A stretch of 53,859 nt of DNA from Dyadobacter flavalbus (GCF_006149045.1 NZ_VBSN01000034.1:1-53859); one strand, 5' to 3'; positions 18,440-27,960 are shown, counted from the stretch's first letter. Program-made: numbers and translations. The notes: generated by a model not told the origin, from the sequence alone.

Positions 18440-20357
18440 GGATTTGTAATTTTCCGTATTTACGTAGCTCATACTCCTTTGTCATTAAAAAAATCAGTGG
18501 TGTTACCAACAGGATGTGCGTAGATGATGTAAGCACGCCTCCGATCATCGGTAGTACAATGGGCTGCATCACATCCGTTCCTACGCCGTTGGCCCAAAGT
18601 ACCGGTACCAATCCAAACAGCGAAACGCACACGGTCATTAACTTGGGCCGCAGACGTTTTACTGCCCCATGGATTACGTACTCGCGCAGGTCATCACCAG
18701 TAATTGATTCAGCAGAATTCCCCTTTTTAGTGACCAGCTGCTGCATGGCATCATTCAGATAGATGACCATGACGATACCGGTTTCAACGGCAATACCAAA
18801 CAAAGCAATAAAACCCACAGCCACTGCAACCGAGAGGTTAACGCCCCAGAAATAGATCATATATGCCCCACCGATCAAAGCAAAGGGTACAGTGATCAGG
18901 CTTAAAAACGCTTCGCGTAGGGAATGAAAAGCGAAATACAGTGAAAAGAAAATAATTAGCAGCACGACCGGAGCAATCCACAGAAGCGTCTGCTTACCGC
19001 GTATCAGGTTTTCATACTGTCCGCTCCATTCCAGGTAATAACCCGGTGGAAGCACGCCATTTGATTTACTGATCTTTTCGATGGCTTCCTGGACGGTTCC
19101 GCCCAGATCACGGCCGCGAACATTGAACAATACTGCGCCACGCAGCATGGCGTTTTCGGAGGCTATCATCGGAGGACCGTTTTCAAATACCACATCAGCC
19201 ACCGCTGATAGGGGTACTTCACCCATAGATGCAGACATCAATGGTAACCTCTTGATGGTTTCTACGCTGTTTCGGTAATTCTGGGCAAGCCTGACGCTGA
19301 TTGAAAACCGCTTTCTGCCCTCAATGGTGTTTCCTATCGGTGCCCCCCCCAATGCAAATTCTACGGCTTGGTTTACATCATCGACATTAAGCCCATAACG
19401 GCTTAAATCTTCTCTTCTTGGGTTGATAGACAAATACTTTCCACCTGTCACGGGTTCTACATAAAGATCACTTATACCTGCGGTGCCTTCGAGCGTTCTT
19501 TTAACCCTTTCAGACACATTGGCGATGGTATCCAAATTCTGGCCATACACTTTAACACCTACATCAGTACGGATCCCGGTCGAAAGCATGTTGATCCGGT
19601 TGACAATTGGCTGGGTCCAACCGTTAATCACGCCCGGTATCTGAAGTTTAGCATCAAGCTCGGTAATAATATCTTTTTTTGTAATCCCGGCCCGCCACTC
19701 GGACTTTGGTTTCAATTTGATGATCGTCTCAATCATGCTGATCGGAGAATTGTCTGTCGCAGTACTTGCCCTTCCGGCTTTTCCCAATACCTTATCGACC
19801 TCAGGAACTGATTTAATGATTTTGTCCTGTACCTGCAGGATCCGTTTTGCTTCTGAATTCGATATGTCCGGCAGCGTTACAGGCATGAAAAGGATGCTTT
19901 GCTCATCCAGCGGTGGCATGAACTCAGACCCAAGACTGGCCAGTAATGGTATAGTGACCAAAAGCGCAATAATGTTGACGGCCAATGTAGTCTTGCGCCA
20001 TTTTAAAACCCCCCTGATGACGGGCTCATAAACACGTTCGAGAACTCTGTTAACTGGATTGGCGTGATCGGGGCGGAACTTACCTTTCATGATAAAGGAT
20101 ATCAACACCGGGGCCAGCGTAATGACAAGCAACGCGTCCACGATCAAAATGAAAGTTTTCGTATAGGCCAAAGGGTGAAACAGCTTACCTTCCTGTCCCG
20201 TGAGCATAAATACAGGAAGAAAAGATGTAATAATAATGACTGTCGCAAAGAACACTCCCCGGGATACCTGTTTGCTTGATTTTTCAATAATGGCCAGGCG
20301 TTCGGATTCTGTAATCCAATCGGGCTGCTTATCTTTTCTTTTCTTAAACCATTTCAT
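18423..20357 (-). CDS. cusA: CusA-type heavy-metal RND pump, C-terminal part
   Basis: Start taken at the ATG 2 bp after the stop of the N-terminal part (MKWFKKRKDKQPDW). 644 residues beginning at the cytoplasmic loop after membrane helix 4 and containing helices 5-12 and the second periplasmic loop. Features typical of HME-RND pumps include TSFLPVFMLTGQEGKLF, TEFMPPLDE-like EFMPPLDEQS and the GIAVETGIVMVIYLN helix. Combined with the part at 20360-21649 it gives about 1070 residues, normal for CusA/CzcA. It is either a natural two-subunit pump or a frameshifted gene. Confidence 0.85.
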   Translation of the reverse strand: MKWFKKRKDKQPDWITESERLAIIEKSSKQVSRGVFFATVIIITSFLPVFMLTGQEGKLFHPLAYTKTFILIVDALLVITLAPVLISFIMKGKFRPDHANPVNRVLERVYEPVIRGVLKWRKTTLAVNIIALLVTIPLLASLGSEFMPPLDEQSILFMPVTLPDISNSEAKRILQVQDKIIKSVPEVDKVLGKAGRASTATDNSPISMIETIIKLKPKSEWRAGITKKDIITELDAKLQIPGVINGWTQPIVNRINMLSTGIRTDVGVKVYGQNLDTIANVSERVKRTLEGTAGISDLYVEPVTGGKYLSINPRREDLSRYGLNVDDVNQAVEFALGGAPIGNTIEGRKRFSISVRLAQNYRNSVETIKRLPLMSASMGEVPLSAVADVVFENGPPMIASENAMLRGAVLFNVRGRDLGGTVQEAIEKISKSNGVLPPGYYLEWSGQYENLIRGKQTLLWIAPVVLLIIFFSLYFAFHSLREAFLSLITVPFALIGGAYMIYFWGVNLSVAVAVGFIALFGIAVETGIVMVIYLNDAMQQLVTKKGNSAESITGDDLREYVIHGAVKRLRPKLMTVCVSLFGLVPVLWANGVGTDVMQPIVLPMIGGVLTSSTHILLVTPLIFLMTKEYELRKYGKLQIHDTQH

Positions 20358-20359
20358 AA

Positions 20360-21649
20360 TTATGTCGTTTTCTGCTGTTCCTGCCACTCTTCATACCGCT
20401 GAGAAAGATGCTTATAGGCATTTTCACTCATAATAATGCCGTTATCAACGATTACGCCGATAGCAAGGGCGATACCGGTTAAGGACATAATGTTGGATGA
20501 GATACTAAAGGCATTCAGTAAAATGAAGCTGGCGGCAAGGGTAATGGGAATCTGGATGATAATACTTAGTGCACTGCGCCAGTGAAAAAGAAAGATGATC
20601 ACTACCAGTGAGACCACGATCATTTCTTCAATTAATGTGTGCTTGATAGAATCAACGGACTCCTGGATCAGCTCTCCCCGGTCGTAGACGATATCGAATT
20701 TAACGCCCTTGGGAAACCCCTTGGCAGCTTCGCTCATTTTTGCCTTTACTTTTTCAATAACAGCAGCCGCATTTTCACCATAGCGCATGACCACAATACC
20801 GCCAACCCGTTCACCTTCCCCATCCTGATCAAAAATACCAAGCCGGGTTTCGCCTGTCATCTGCACGGAAGCTATATCTGAAACTCTGATGGGGATACTG
20901 GCCTGGTTTTTGACCGGTATATTCTCAATTTCTTCAATGGATTGAAGATAGCCCGACGTCTTGATAATATAGCCAATGTCACTTAACTCGAATTTTCTTC
21001 CGCCTGATTCATTATTATTCGAGCGGATCGCACCTATTACCTCCGGTACCGATAAGCGGTAGTAAAGCAGCTTATTTGGATCTACGGTAATTTGATACTG
21101 TTTTTGAAAACCACCAAAAGAGGCGATTTCACTGACCCCTTCCACATTCTGCAAAGCAAACTTGATATACCAGTCCTGCAAAGCCCTTTGTTCCCCCAAG
21201 TCCATTTCGGGTGCATCCAGTGTATACCAGAGTATATGTCCGACCCCTGTTCCGTCAGGGCCAAGTTGTGGGCTGACGCCGGTGGGCAATGAGCGGGATA
21301 CAGTACTTAATCTTTCAAGAACCCGCTCACGCGCCCAATATACGTCCACGTCATCATTAAAAATAACGTAAATGAAACTCATCCCAAACATGGAAGTACC
21401 CCGTACATATTTGATTTTGGGAAGCCCCTGAAGATTGGTAACCAAAGGGTAAGTAATCTGGTCTTCAATTAACTGGGGGCCCCGGCCCATCCACTCGGTA
21501 AAAACAATTACCTGGTTTTCGGATAAATCCGGAATGGCATCAATAGGGTTCTTCTTAATGGCAAACGCGCCCCATATAAGCAGTGCTGCCGATAAGACCA
21601 GTACAATGAACCGGTTCTGTAATGACCATTCTATAATACGATGTACCAT
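20360..21649 (-). CDS. cusA: CusA-type heavy-metal RND pump, N-terminal part
   Basis: 429 residues covering membrane helix 1, the first periplasmic loop and helices 2-4. The HME-RND signature NPIDAIPDLSENQVIVFTEW-like start, the QITYPL motif and the proton-relay helix GVIVDNGIIMSEN are present. Translation stops in the cytoplasmic loop after helix 4 with TAA, and two bases later the rest of the pump opens in another frame. In relatives this loop is continuous, so a loss-of-function frameshift is possible; the tight TAA-TT-ATG layout would also allow coupled expression of both halves. Confidence 0.87.
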   Translation of the reverse strand: MVHRIIEWSLQNRFIVLVLSAALLIWGAFAIKKNPIDAIPDLSENQVIVFTEWMGRGPQLIEDQITYPLVTNLQGLPKIKYVRGTSMFGMSFIYVIFNDDVDVYWARERVLERLSTVSRSLPTGVSPQLGPDGTGVGHILWYTLDAPEMDLGEQRALQDWYIKFALQNVEGVSEIASFGGFQKQYQITVDPNKLLYYRLSVPEVIGAIRSNNNESGGRKFELSDIGYIIKTSGYLQSIEEIENIPVKNQASIPIRVSDIASVQMTGETRLGIFDQDGEGERVGGIVVMRYGENAAAVIEKVKAKMSEAAKGFPKGVKFDIVYDRGELIQESVDSIKHTLIEEMIVVSLVVIIFLFHWRSALSIIIQIPITLAASFILLNAFSISSNIMSLTGIALAIGVIVDNGIIMSENAYKHLSQRYEEWQEQQKTT

Positions 21650-21690
21650 ACTTAATTCTGTAACCTACCCTTAGCAGGTCCTAATATTTA

Positions 21691-22356
21691 TTAATGATGA
21701 TGTTGTTCCAGTAAATAACCTTTTGCCCCAACGCCATGCTTATGGACCAGTTCCGCACCATGATGCCCCGTATAGGCAACAAAGAATGCGGCCGCACTCA
21801 TGACGATAGCCATGGAAGCATTAACCCAAACATTTCTTTTCAGGAAAAACAAATTAACAGACTGTACCAGGAGCGCTATCCCTGACAGCCATTGTGTGTA
21901 AGACGCATACTTTTCATGCTCTTCAAGAACGGCTTGAATCGCCGGTGCCAGCTGGGATGTGTGGGCATGAAACCAGGTGGATGATGCGTAAGCACCGATA
22001 AAGCCCAATAGTAAGAGTGCCCAGGCAACGATGGTTATTTCTTTTTTGTATACCAACAATCCAACCCATTGAAGAAGGGCTGCAATGATTAATAGGACAA
22101 TGGGAAAGTGTACGACCAGGGGGTGTAGTGTGGGGAACTCACTAAGACCATGCTGATGATTGCCATCGGGGCTCATAGCCGCTTGCATGGCTGTACTATC
22201 ATGGCCGCCATGCTGGTGCTGGCTAGCAGGCGCAACCGCCTGGGCCGAGTCCATCTTAGCTTTACCGTGCTTTTTCCCGTTATGGGCAAATAGTGATGAA
22301 CCTGTCAGCAGTAACATGCATGTCAGCAAAAAGAATACTTTGCTTATTGATTTCAT
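21691..22356 (-). CDS. DUF2231-like His-rich membrane protein
   Basis: 221 residues: signal peptide (about 1-24), a His/Met/Gln-rich periplasmic stretch (28-72), then four membrane helices. The helix pair begins TLHPLVVHFPIVLL, the mark of DUF2231 proteins, and ends with a His-rich tail (KGYLLEQHHH). DUF2231 membrane proteins sit in redox and copper loci of Bacteroidota. The role is not known; the histidines suggest metal or heme binding. It stands 41 bp upstream of the pump gene on the same strand. Confidence 0.8.
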   Translation of the reverse strand: MKSISKVFFLLTCMLLLTGSSLFAHNGKKHGKAKMDSAQAVAPASQHQHGGHDSTAMQAAMSPDGNHQHGLSEFPTLHPLVVHFPIVLLIIAALLQWVGLLVYKKEITIVAWALLLLGFIGAYASSTWFHAHTSQLAPAIQAVLEEHEKYASYTQWLSGIALLVQSVNLFFLKRNVWVNASMAIVMSAAAFFVAYTGHHGAELVHKHGVGAKGYLLEQHHH

Positions 22357-22387
22357 TGGGATAATCTGTTAAAGTGAATTATTTGAC

Positions 22388-22933
22388 CTATTTTTTGACC
22401 AGCTTCATATGACATTTTGAGCAGCTATCCCCTTCTTTTCCGGTGATCTCCGGGTGCATCGGGCATACATAGGCAGTTGCCGAGACAGGTTTCTTTTGCA
22501 TGTTGGCATCCAGGCCATTTTCAAAACAATGCAGCCCGCAGGCCATACCCTTGTAACTGGAATGGACATCCCCGATCTTCTTACCAGATGCGTCGTAAAT
22601 TTCACAGGTTTCACCTTTGTCTTTCACAGTCAGGTATATTTCACCATTTGCATTGTAATAGGTCTTACCATCTTTACCCATCCGCCCCATTTTCTTATTG
22701 GTATGGGCATCAATCAGGCTGCCCTCTCCATCGACGAATGCTATTTTGTGGCCTTTGTGGTCCTTCACAATATTTTCCTTCGTAACCGAGCCAATGGTAG
22801 TCCCTGCTGCATCAGTGATCATGCCATCTTTGGCAATGTTGAAGGGCTGTTTATAATTGGCTTGTGCAAATAGGACCGTAGGGATCATCAATATGATCAA
22901 GAGCAATATGTTCTTAACGTGAATGGTTTTCAT
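22388..22933 (-). CDS. 5-fold beta-flower-like protein with heavy-metal-binding tail
   Basis: 181 residues with signal peptide (about 1-24). The body repeats 'G-x-x-x-D-A-x-G-x-x-I-G' as in the paralog at 4654-5109. It then adds CEIYDASGKKIG, an ACGLHC motif, and a C-terminal heavy-metal-binding domain with VCPMHPEI and SCSKCHMKLV, the same domain type found at the start of the two CusB adaptors. It probably binds copper or silver in the periplasm or at the surface. Confidence 0.75.
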   Translation of the reverse strand: MKTIHVKNILLLIILMIPTVLFAQANYKQPFNIAKDGMITDAAGTTIGSVTKENIVKDHKGHKIAFVDGEGSLIDAHTNKKMGRMGKDGKTYYNANGEIYLTVKDKGETCEIYDASGKKIGDVHSSYKGMACGLHCFENGLDANMQKKPVSATAYVCPMHPEITGKEGDSCSKCHMKLVKK

Positions 22934-22971
22934 GATTCAGGTAAATATTAGGGGTAAATAAATGTTTACAA

Positions 22972-24039
22972 TCATTGTTTAAGCACAATACCGTTTGGCT
23001 TTTTACCGACGATAATGTCTTTGATTTTAGTGTGATTAGAGACGTTAATAACCGATACACTTTGCGCCATTTGATTGGTTACATATGCAGTATTGCCATC
23101 TGTTGTAAAGCCAATGGCATGTGCGCCGGCTGCCGCCTGCAAGACACCTCCATGCATCCAGTCTTGCATGGCATCATCCCAGGTCCAATAGTGTACTTTA
23201 CCGTTTTCCGGATCAGTTACCCACAATTCTTTTTTAGTAAGGTTATGCGCAACGCTGCCAGGCATAAATCCAAGTGGGATGGTCTGGACTACTTTATCAG
23301 AGGCAACATTGATAACACTTACTGACTTACCATCTTCATTGTCCACGTACATCTTTCCATCATATCCTACCCAGGCAGCAACTGGATTGTCACCAACATC
23401 AATGGTTTTAATAATGGCCTTTGTTGCCGGACTGATCACCGAGACATTGTCATCGCCTCCGTTTGCCACATAGACCTTCGTCCCATCCGCAGAAAATGTT
23501 ACTTCGGCGGGCTCCATACCCACAGCGATTGTATTTTTCAAAGTGTAGGTAGCAGCATCATAGACAAGCACTTTACCTGCCATATCCATTTGAGAAGTCC
23601 ATATCTCTTTGCCATCAGGAGAATAAACGGCGTTGTGATTCATGACAGGTACTTCCAAATCTTTTATAACTGTACCTTTTACAGCATCCAAGACAAGAAC
23701 TTTCCCTTTCATTCCGGCCATTGCTCCCGCATGCCCTTCACTTAAATCCATTCCAGGAACTGCAACAGTTAACCTGTGCTCTCCTAAACTCTGAAGATGA
23801 TAGATGTGGTGTGGCCACATAACCATTTCTGCTGAACCAGTCATCAGATCCAAAGTTTCGGAAACTGTTTGATCCGATAACCGGATCACAGAAACCGTTG
23901 CATCTTCTCCATTAACCACATAAGCAGCAGGATAGTCAATATTTTTTTCCATAGGCATATCGTCCATGACATGTTTACGGCAAGCGGAAAATAAAGTAAT
24001 GGCAAGCAGCAGAAATGCGCCATAGCTAATGCGTAGCAT
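22972..24039 (-). CDS. YncE-like beta-propeller lipoprotein
   Basis: 355 residues with a lipobox (LFSACRK, Cys at about 20). The rest is a seven-bladed propeller of the YVTN type: AAYVVNGEDATVSVI, VYVANGGDDNVSVI and AYVTNQMAQSVSVI are recurring blades. Met and His occur near the N-terminus (HVMDDMPMEKN) and in one blade (MVMWPHHIYH). Such propellers are found in metal islands, but no enzymatic activity can be assigned. It lies between the HYC_CC_PP gene and the beta-flower gene on the same strand. Confidence 0.85.
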   Translation of the reverse strand: MLRISYGAFLLLAITLFSACRKHVMDDMPMEKNIDYPAAYVVNGEDATVSVIRLSDQTVSETLDLMTGSAEMVMWPHHIYHLQSLGEHRLTVAVPGMDLSEGHAGAMAGMKGKVLVLDAVKGTVIKDLEVPVMNHNAVYSPDGKEIWTSQMDMAGKVLVYDAATYTLKNTIAVGMEPAEVTFSADGTKVYVANGGDDNVSVISPATKAIIKTIDVGDNPVAAWVGYDGKMYVDNEDGKSVSVINVASDKVVQTIPLGFMPGSVAHNLTKKELWVTDPENGKVHYWTWDDAMQDWMHGGVLQAAAGAHAIGFTTDGNTAYVTNQMAQSVSVINVSNHTKIKDIIVGKKPNGIVLKQ

Positions 24040-24146
24040 AGATTTTGTATGTTAGTAATTGAAAGAAAGATTGATCAGTGCTGATAGGAGTATAGCACAA
24101 AGAGCCGGGCAAGTACATTTGCCTGGCATAGAAGGGATACGAAATT

Positions 24147-24548
24147 TTAAATCAGGTAACTACAGTGCAGAATATAAACCGGGACTGGTTTACTTCGGGG
24201 AGGAGCATTACTTTGATTGCTCGTCTTTAAAACATTCGGGTAAGAGGCTGCTGAGAAATCATATGTTACCCCTTCATTTAAGACTGCCACAGAAAGCAGT
24301 GGATTACTGAAAGTATTTTCTGTCAGTTTGCGAGAATCGTCTGTCTTTACTTTTTTGAACTCGTCTTTACAACACCCGTTTTTGGTGGATTTGTTTTTAT
24401 CCATCCCACAATTTTCACAGTGGCCCTGGTCTGCCTTTGTAACTTCCCAGTTGATCACTTCCCCCATACAGTAGTGCAGGTGTAAGGTAACACCGGTTGC
24501 AGTACCAAGGTAAAGAAGGGTCAGGAAAAGTACAGTAAGCTTTTTCAT
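24147..24548 (-). CDS. HYC_CC_PP family protein
   Basis: Start at the ATG giving MKKLTVLFLT, after which comes a hydrophobic signal. 133 residues. It has all three name-giving marks: HYC (LHLHYCMG), a CC pair (NGCCKDE) and PP near the C-terminus (NAPPRSKP). A further CxxC (HCENCGM) is present. Members are small exported proteins common in Bacteroidota copper loci; metal binding by Cys/His is likely but not proven. It is the first gene of the leftward copper island, so the main promoter may lie in 24549-24753. Confidence 0.85.
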   Translation of the reverse strand: MKKLTVLFLTLLYLGTATGVTLHLHYCMGEVINWEVTKADQGHCENCGMDKNKSTKNGCCKDEFKKVKTDDSRKLTENTFSNPLLSVAVLNEGVTYDFSAASYPNVLKTSNQSNAPPRSKPVPVYILHCSYLI

Positions 24549-24753
24549 GATTGACTTAAAACGCAAATATTAGAAAAAAATACCTTATCTAATTATATAA
24601 TTATGGATCAGACTTACATAATTTTTGGATTGATGAGCAATGAGCATTGTTACCGTAAACAACCATATTAAGTTAGTAAAAATTAAGGTAATGCATCTTA
24701 CTATTTATATTACAAATGTTGTAAAAAACGGCTCCATTTTCAAATTATCAACC

Positions 24754-25845
24754 ATGAACATATTTTTGGCAAAACTTGGCCTATTGATTGCCCTTCCCAT
24801 CTTTCTGGCTTTTCAAGCAGATCTGCCCCGGCCTGCGGATGCTGAATATAATTTAGGTACGGGTAGCCAACCTGAGATCGCTATTGATCAAAGTGGAACG
24901 GTCCGGATTGTATATGGGGTCAAAAATGGTGATCACAGGGACTTATATTTTGTATCCTCAAATGATGGGGGAAAATCCTTTTCCAAACCTGACCTGCTAG
25001 GCAACTTCTCGAAAATGGGCCTGGGTATGGGCCGCGGGCCGCAAATTGTTACAACAGCAGAATATACAGTTGTTACAGTTGGTGACCACAATGGTGATTT
25101 GTTTTCGATGCGGCTTACCAATGCAGATAATCAATGGTCTGCCCCTGTGAAGGTTACTGATACGGATTCAACTGCCAAAGAAGCACTCTCTGGCCTAAGT
25201 GCAGGTAAAGGTAACGATGTGTATACCGTGTGGCTGGATTCACGGCTAGGAAACAATAATCTATATGGATCGCTTTCCAGAGATGGTGGATTAACTTGGG
25301 AGAAAAATCAATTGATCTATCAGGGAGAGCAAAAAGGTATTTGTGACTGCTGTAAGCCTACTGTTTCTTTTGATCAAAGTGGCAGTATGCATGTTATGTT
25401 CCGGAACAAGCTCGATGGAGCCCGGAACATGTACCTGATCAGCTCCAAGGATAATGGCAAGCATTTTAGCACAGCCCAGAAACTTGGAACAGGGGACTTT
25501 ATGATTGATGGCTGTCCTATGGATGGCGGAGACCTGGCAGCGGATGAAAATGGGAAAGTTACCACAGTCTGGAGGCGCCAACTGGAAGTCTATGTAGCCG
25601 AGCCCGGGAAGCCGGAAATAAAACTGGGTGCTGGTCGTACCCCAGTAATTTTGCAAACCGGCAAGGGGCCTGCAATTGCCTGGCAAAAGGATGGGGCTAT
25701 TCAATTTCGCAGCCCTAATGGGCAGAAGACCGTTTCGATAGGGAATGGCCAATATCCCAAGCTTGCTATGATGGTTGATAAAAAAACCTCACTTTGTGTT
25801 TTCGAACGTGATGGACAGATCTTGGTGAAACCCATTGTATTGTAA
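24754..25845 (+). CDS. Sialidase-like (BNR/Asp-box) exported protein with CDCC motif
   Basis: Start at the ATG that opens a signal peptide (MNIFLAKLGL); a longer frame to 24640 is AT-rich and unlikely. 363 residues. Three Asp-boxes are seen (SSNDGGKSF, SRDGGLTW, SSKDNGKHF), so a six-bladed sialidase-fold propeller is expected. The catalytic Arg triad of true sialidases is not obvious. Two Cys-rich motifs stand out: GICDCCKPTV and DGCPMDGGD, suggesting metal binding. It is divergent from the copper island, and a decayed second copy lies at 27655-27960. Sugar cleavage should not be assumed. Confidence 0.8.
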   Translation: MNIFLAKLGLLIALPIFLAFQADLPRPADAEYNLGTGSQPEIAIDQSGTVRIVYGVKNGDHRDLYFVSSNDGGKSFSKPDLLGNFSKMGLGMGRGPQIVTTAEYTVVTVGDHNGDLFSMRLTNADNQWSAPVKVTDTDSTAKEALSGLSAGKGNDVYTVWLDSRLGNNNLYGSLSRDGGLTWEKNQLIYQGEQKGICDCCKPTVSFDQSGSMHVMFRNKLDGARNMYLISSKDNGKHFSTAQKLGTGDFMIDGCPMDGGDLAADENGKVTTVWRRQLEVYVAEPGKPEIKLGAGRTPVILQTGKGPAIAWQKDGAIQFRSPNGQKTVSIGNGQYPKLAMMVDKKTSLCVFERDGQILVKPIVL

Positions 25846-25916
25846 ATTTCAATGTCCAGAATTCAGTGGCATACTTATTGAGCAATATCCATTATAAATT
25901 TTAACCACCGAGAACA

Positions 25917-26258
25917 ATGAAACAATTACTTGCCTTTGCGGTAGCAATTCTTTTATCCGTTAGTGTATATGCACAGGATAAAGAAAAAAAAATGGACAAG
26001 ATGCATGCATCTATGAAAGATTGTGTGATGATGCACGATGGAAAGATGATGGTCATGAAAGGCGGTGAGATGACTGCGATGACCGAAGATATGACGTTGA
26101 AAAACGGGACGATGATTATGAAAGATGGCACGGTAATGATGAAAGACGGTACTAATAAGCCGCTTAAAGAAGGAGAAGGGGTCTATATGGATGGAACAAT
26201 GGGTAAGATGGACATGGACATGAAAAAACACAAGCCCAAAAAATCTGGTACTAGATAA
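25917..26258 (+). CDS. DUF6799 Met-rich exported protein
   Basis: 113 residues with signal peptide (1-19, VYAQ end). The mature part repeats MKDG-type units: CVMMHDGKMMVMKGGEM and TVMMKDGT, matching the DUF6799 pattern, with many Met, Asp and Lys residues. Like other Met-rich proteins here it probably binds copper or silver in the periplasm. It follows the sialidase-like gene after 71 bp on the same strand. Confidence 0.82.
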   Translation: MKQLLAFAVAILLSVSVYAQDKEKKMDKMHASMKDCVMMHDGKMMVMKGGEMTAMTEDMTLKNGTMIMKDGTVMMKDGTNKPLKEGEGVYMDGTMGKMDMDMKKHKPKKSGTR

Positions 26259-26279
26259 AAACCTGTTTCTTTAGTGACT

Positions 26280-26320
26280 CCCCGTTATATACTTATTCAA
26301 CAGTATGTGACGGGGCATTT
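26280..26320. terminator. Possible bidirectional terminator hairpin
   Basis: An imperfect hairpin with outer arms CCCCGT / ACGGGG and inner ATACT / AGTAT pairs lies where the plus-strand DUF6799 gene and the minus-strand nuclease-like gene converge. It overlaps the last codons of the latter. The position suits a shared terminator, though no strong T-run is seen. Confidence 0.45.
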
Positions 26321-27546
26321 TTTGCAATCTTGCTCATGATCTGGTGATTGTCACCGAATTTACAAATAGAGTCGCAGTGTTTTCTTAGATCAGAAAACAA
26401 AATGTATTTAATCAAAACATTATTGCTTTTGACAGAAGGGCGCGATAATTGAAGACACACATCTTTTTCACGGTGGTCTGGTACGATTAAGAAAAATGTT
26501 TCATCACCATTGGCTATACTAAAAGATAAATCTGTTAACCTTAGGATACCCGAGTAAATAGAAGTACTTTTTTCAACTTCAAATGCCGCTAGTACATTGC
26601 CTGTTCCCTTTGCAAACCAGAGCACATCAATTAATTTAATAGTATTTCGCGTTTCTGCATCACATTTTATTTGGGGAAAGTTAGCCTGACATAAAAATGA
26701 GAACTTGTGGCCATCAAAGCTTCTTGATTGATCATTAGTAGCAGGGAAAGCATCGTAACCTAAAGCTTGCCCAATTTTAAGAAGGTGGTACTGCATTTCC
26801 GTATGTAAGTTCTCATCCTGCCGTTCTGCCTGAAGCTGAGATTGCCGTTTTTCTATCAGTTTTTCGAGTCTTTGACGTTCTTCGATGGATAAATACCCAT
26901 CCATACCCAAGATCATTTTCTGGGTACCAATCTCAAATAATAGTCCTGAAAATGCTCCTAAGTCTGTTGACAATTCATGACAGTACTCCTTATTTGCTTT
27001 TAGTATAACCTCGCGGATTTTTAGGTATTCAGACCACGACCCCAGCTTCTTTTTATCTTTATACAAATAATTAAACCCGTTAAGAATGGCAGTATTAAAG
27101 GGAGGTATCAGTGTAGGATGTAGAAAATATAAAATATTAGCAACAGAAGGACCTAATCCCTTTATTTTCAATTCATCTAACCGGATAATCTCTCTAATCA
27201 GTTGTTCTTCTTTACTTGCGTTCAGGCAGTTTTCAAGAAACTGGCCAAATGCCTTTTTATGGGCTTGATTTTCATAGATATCAGGTATCCTAAGTTTAGG
27301 CTTCCAATAAAAAGGATGTGCGGCGCCTTCAAAAACTTGCTTTTGCTCGGTAATACAGTTCAGTACAAATTCAAGTGAAGATCCCCGGAAATCGTTGGGG
27401 AACTTGCCTTGTTTGATGTCTACTACAATTTGCTGTACACCTCGCCGGATGGAACGGAATGCCTTTAAACGTTCTTCATTATTAATAAACCAGGTTTGAT
27501 ACACTGATTCCGGATCAGATTTATATTGAAGAATAATGTTGATCAT
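26293..27546 (-). CDS. Putative PD-(D/E)XK-type nuclease with N-terminal helical domain
   Basis: 417 residues, no signal peptide. The N-terminal half is helical and includes a helix-hairpin-helix-like segment ([15 protein letters not shown], about 130-145), as in DNA glycosylase-like domains. A charged coiled-coil stretch (around 225-245) leads to a C-terminal part with [10 protein letters not shown] and, after a short gap, [14 protein letters not shown]. The D ... E-x-E/K spacing suits a PD-(D/E)XK nuclease core like that of some type II restriction enzymes. No methyltransferase is nearby. Function is inferred from motifs; it may be a DNA repair or defence enzyme. Confidence 0.6.
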   Translation of the reverse strand: MINIILQYKSDPESVYQTWFINNEERLKAFRSIRRGVQQIVVDIKQGKFPNDFRGSSLEFVLNCITEQKQVFEGAAHPFYWKPKLRIPDIYENQAHKKAFGQFLENCLNASKEEQLIREIIRLDELKIKGLGPSVANILYFLHPTLIPPFNTAILNGFNYLYKDKKKLGSWSEYLKIREVILKANKEYCHELSTDLGAFSGLLFEIGTQKMILGMDGYLSIEERQRLEKLIEKRQSQLQAERQDENLHTEMQYHLLKIGQALGYDAFPATNDQSRSFDGHKFSFLCQANFPQIKCDAETRNTIKLIDVLWFAKGTGNVLAAFEVEKSTSIYSGILRLTDLSFSIANGDETFFLIVPDHREKDVCLQLSRPSVKSNNVLIKYILFSDLRKHCDSICKFGDNHQIMSKIAKNAPSHTVE

Positions 27547-27654
27547 ATTTATTTATGACGCAGTTGGAGTGTTCATTCAAATTAAGAGAATATTCGGCTA
27601 GCGATCAAATTTCTCTGGAATGATCCAGTCTTCTATATAATATCTTAGGTATAT

Positions 27655-27960
27655 ATACCTAGTCCAAACTCCCCCTGCTTGATAACCGGATGGGTAATAT
27701 ATTCCTTTCAAAGAATGATGGGCTACACTGGGGTAATATAATTGATCTATAAGGTGATTTAATAAGAGATTTGTGACTGCTGTAAACCAACGGTTGCCAT
27801 AGGTAAATTGTGGTTCGGTGGTGGTATGGAATTAGAAGGGGCCATACAACTTCAAAGTACGCATGGTAAGGGAAGAATGGGCTTGTAATATTTGGTGCCT
27901 TTGCCAGCCTACCGAAAACAAAAATGATAATAGGTAAGCTGGTCAAAGGGCTTAATTTAC
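27655..27960 (+). pseudogene. Decayed fragment of a sialidase-like gene
   Basis: Read on the plus strand with frame changes, this stretch matches the middle of the gene at 24754-25845. It has a 'LLDNRMGNIY' part, an Asp-box-like part, a 'LIY-GDLI' part and ICDCCKPTVA, against the intact LGNNNLY, GGLTWEKNQLIYQG and GICDCCKPTV. Stops interrupt it and no start is seen. It is best read as a remnant of a second, diverged copy. Confidence 0.6.

Noticed and set aside
24059..24310. 83-codon plus-strand frame at the end of the HYC_CC_PP gene
   Set aside because: Antisense to a well-supported gene end and without domain features.
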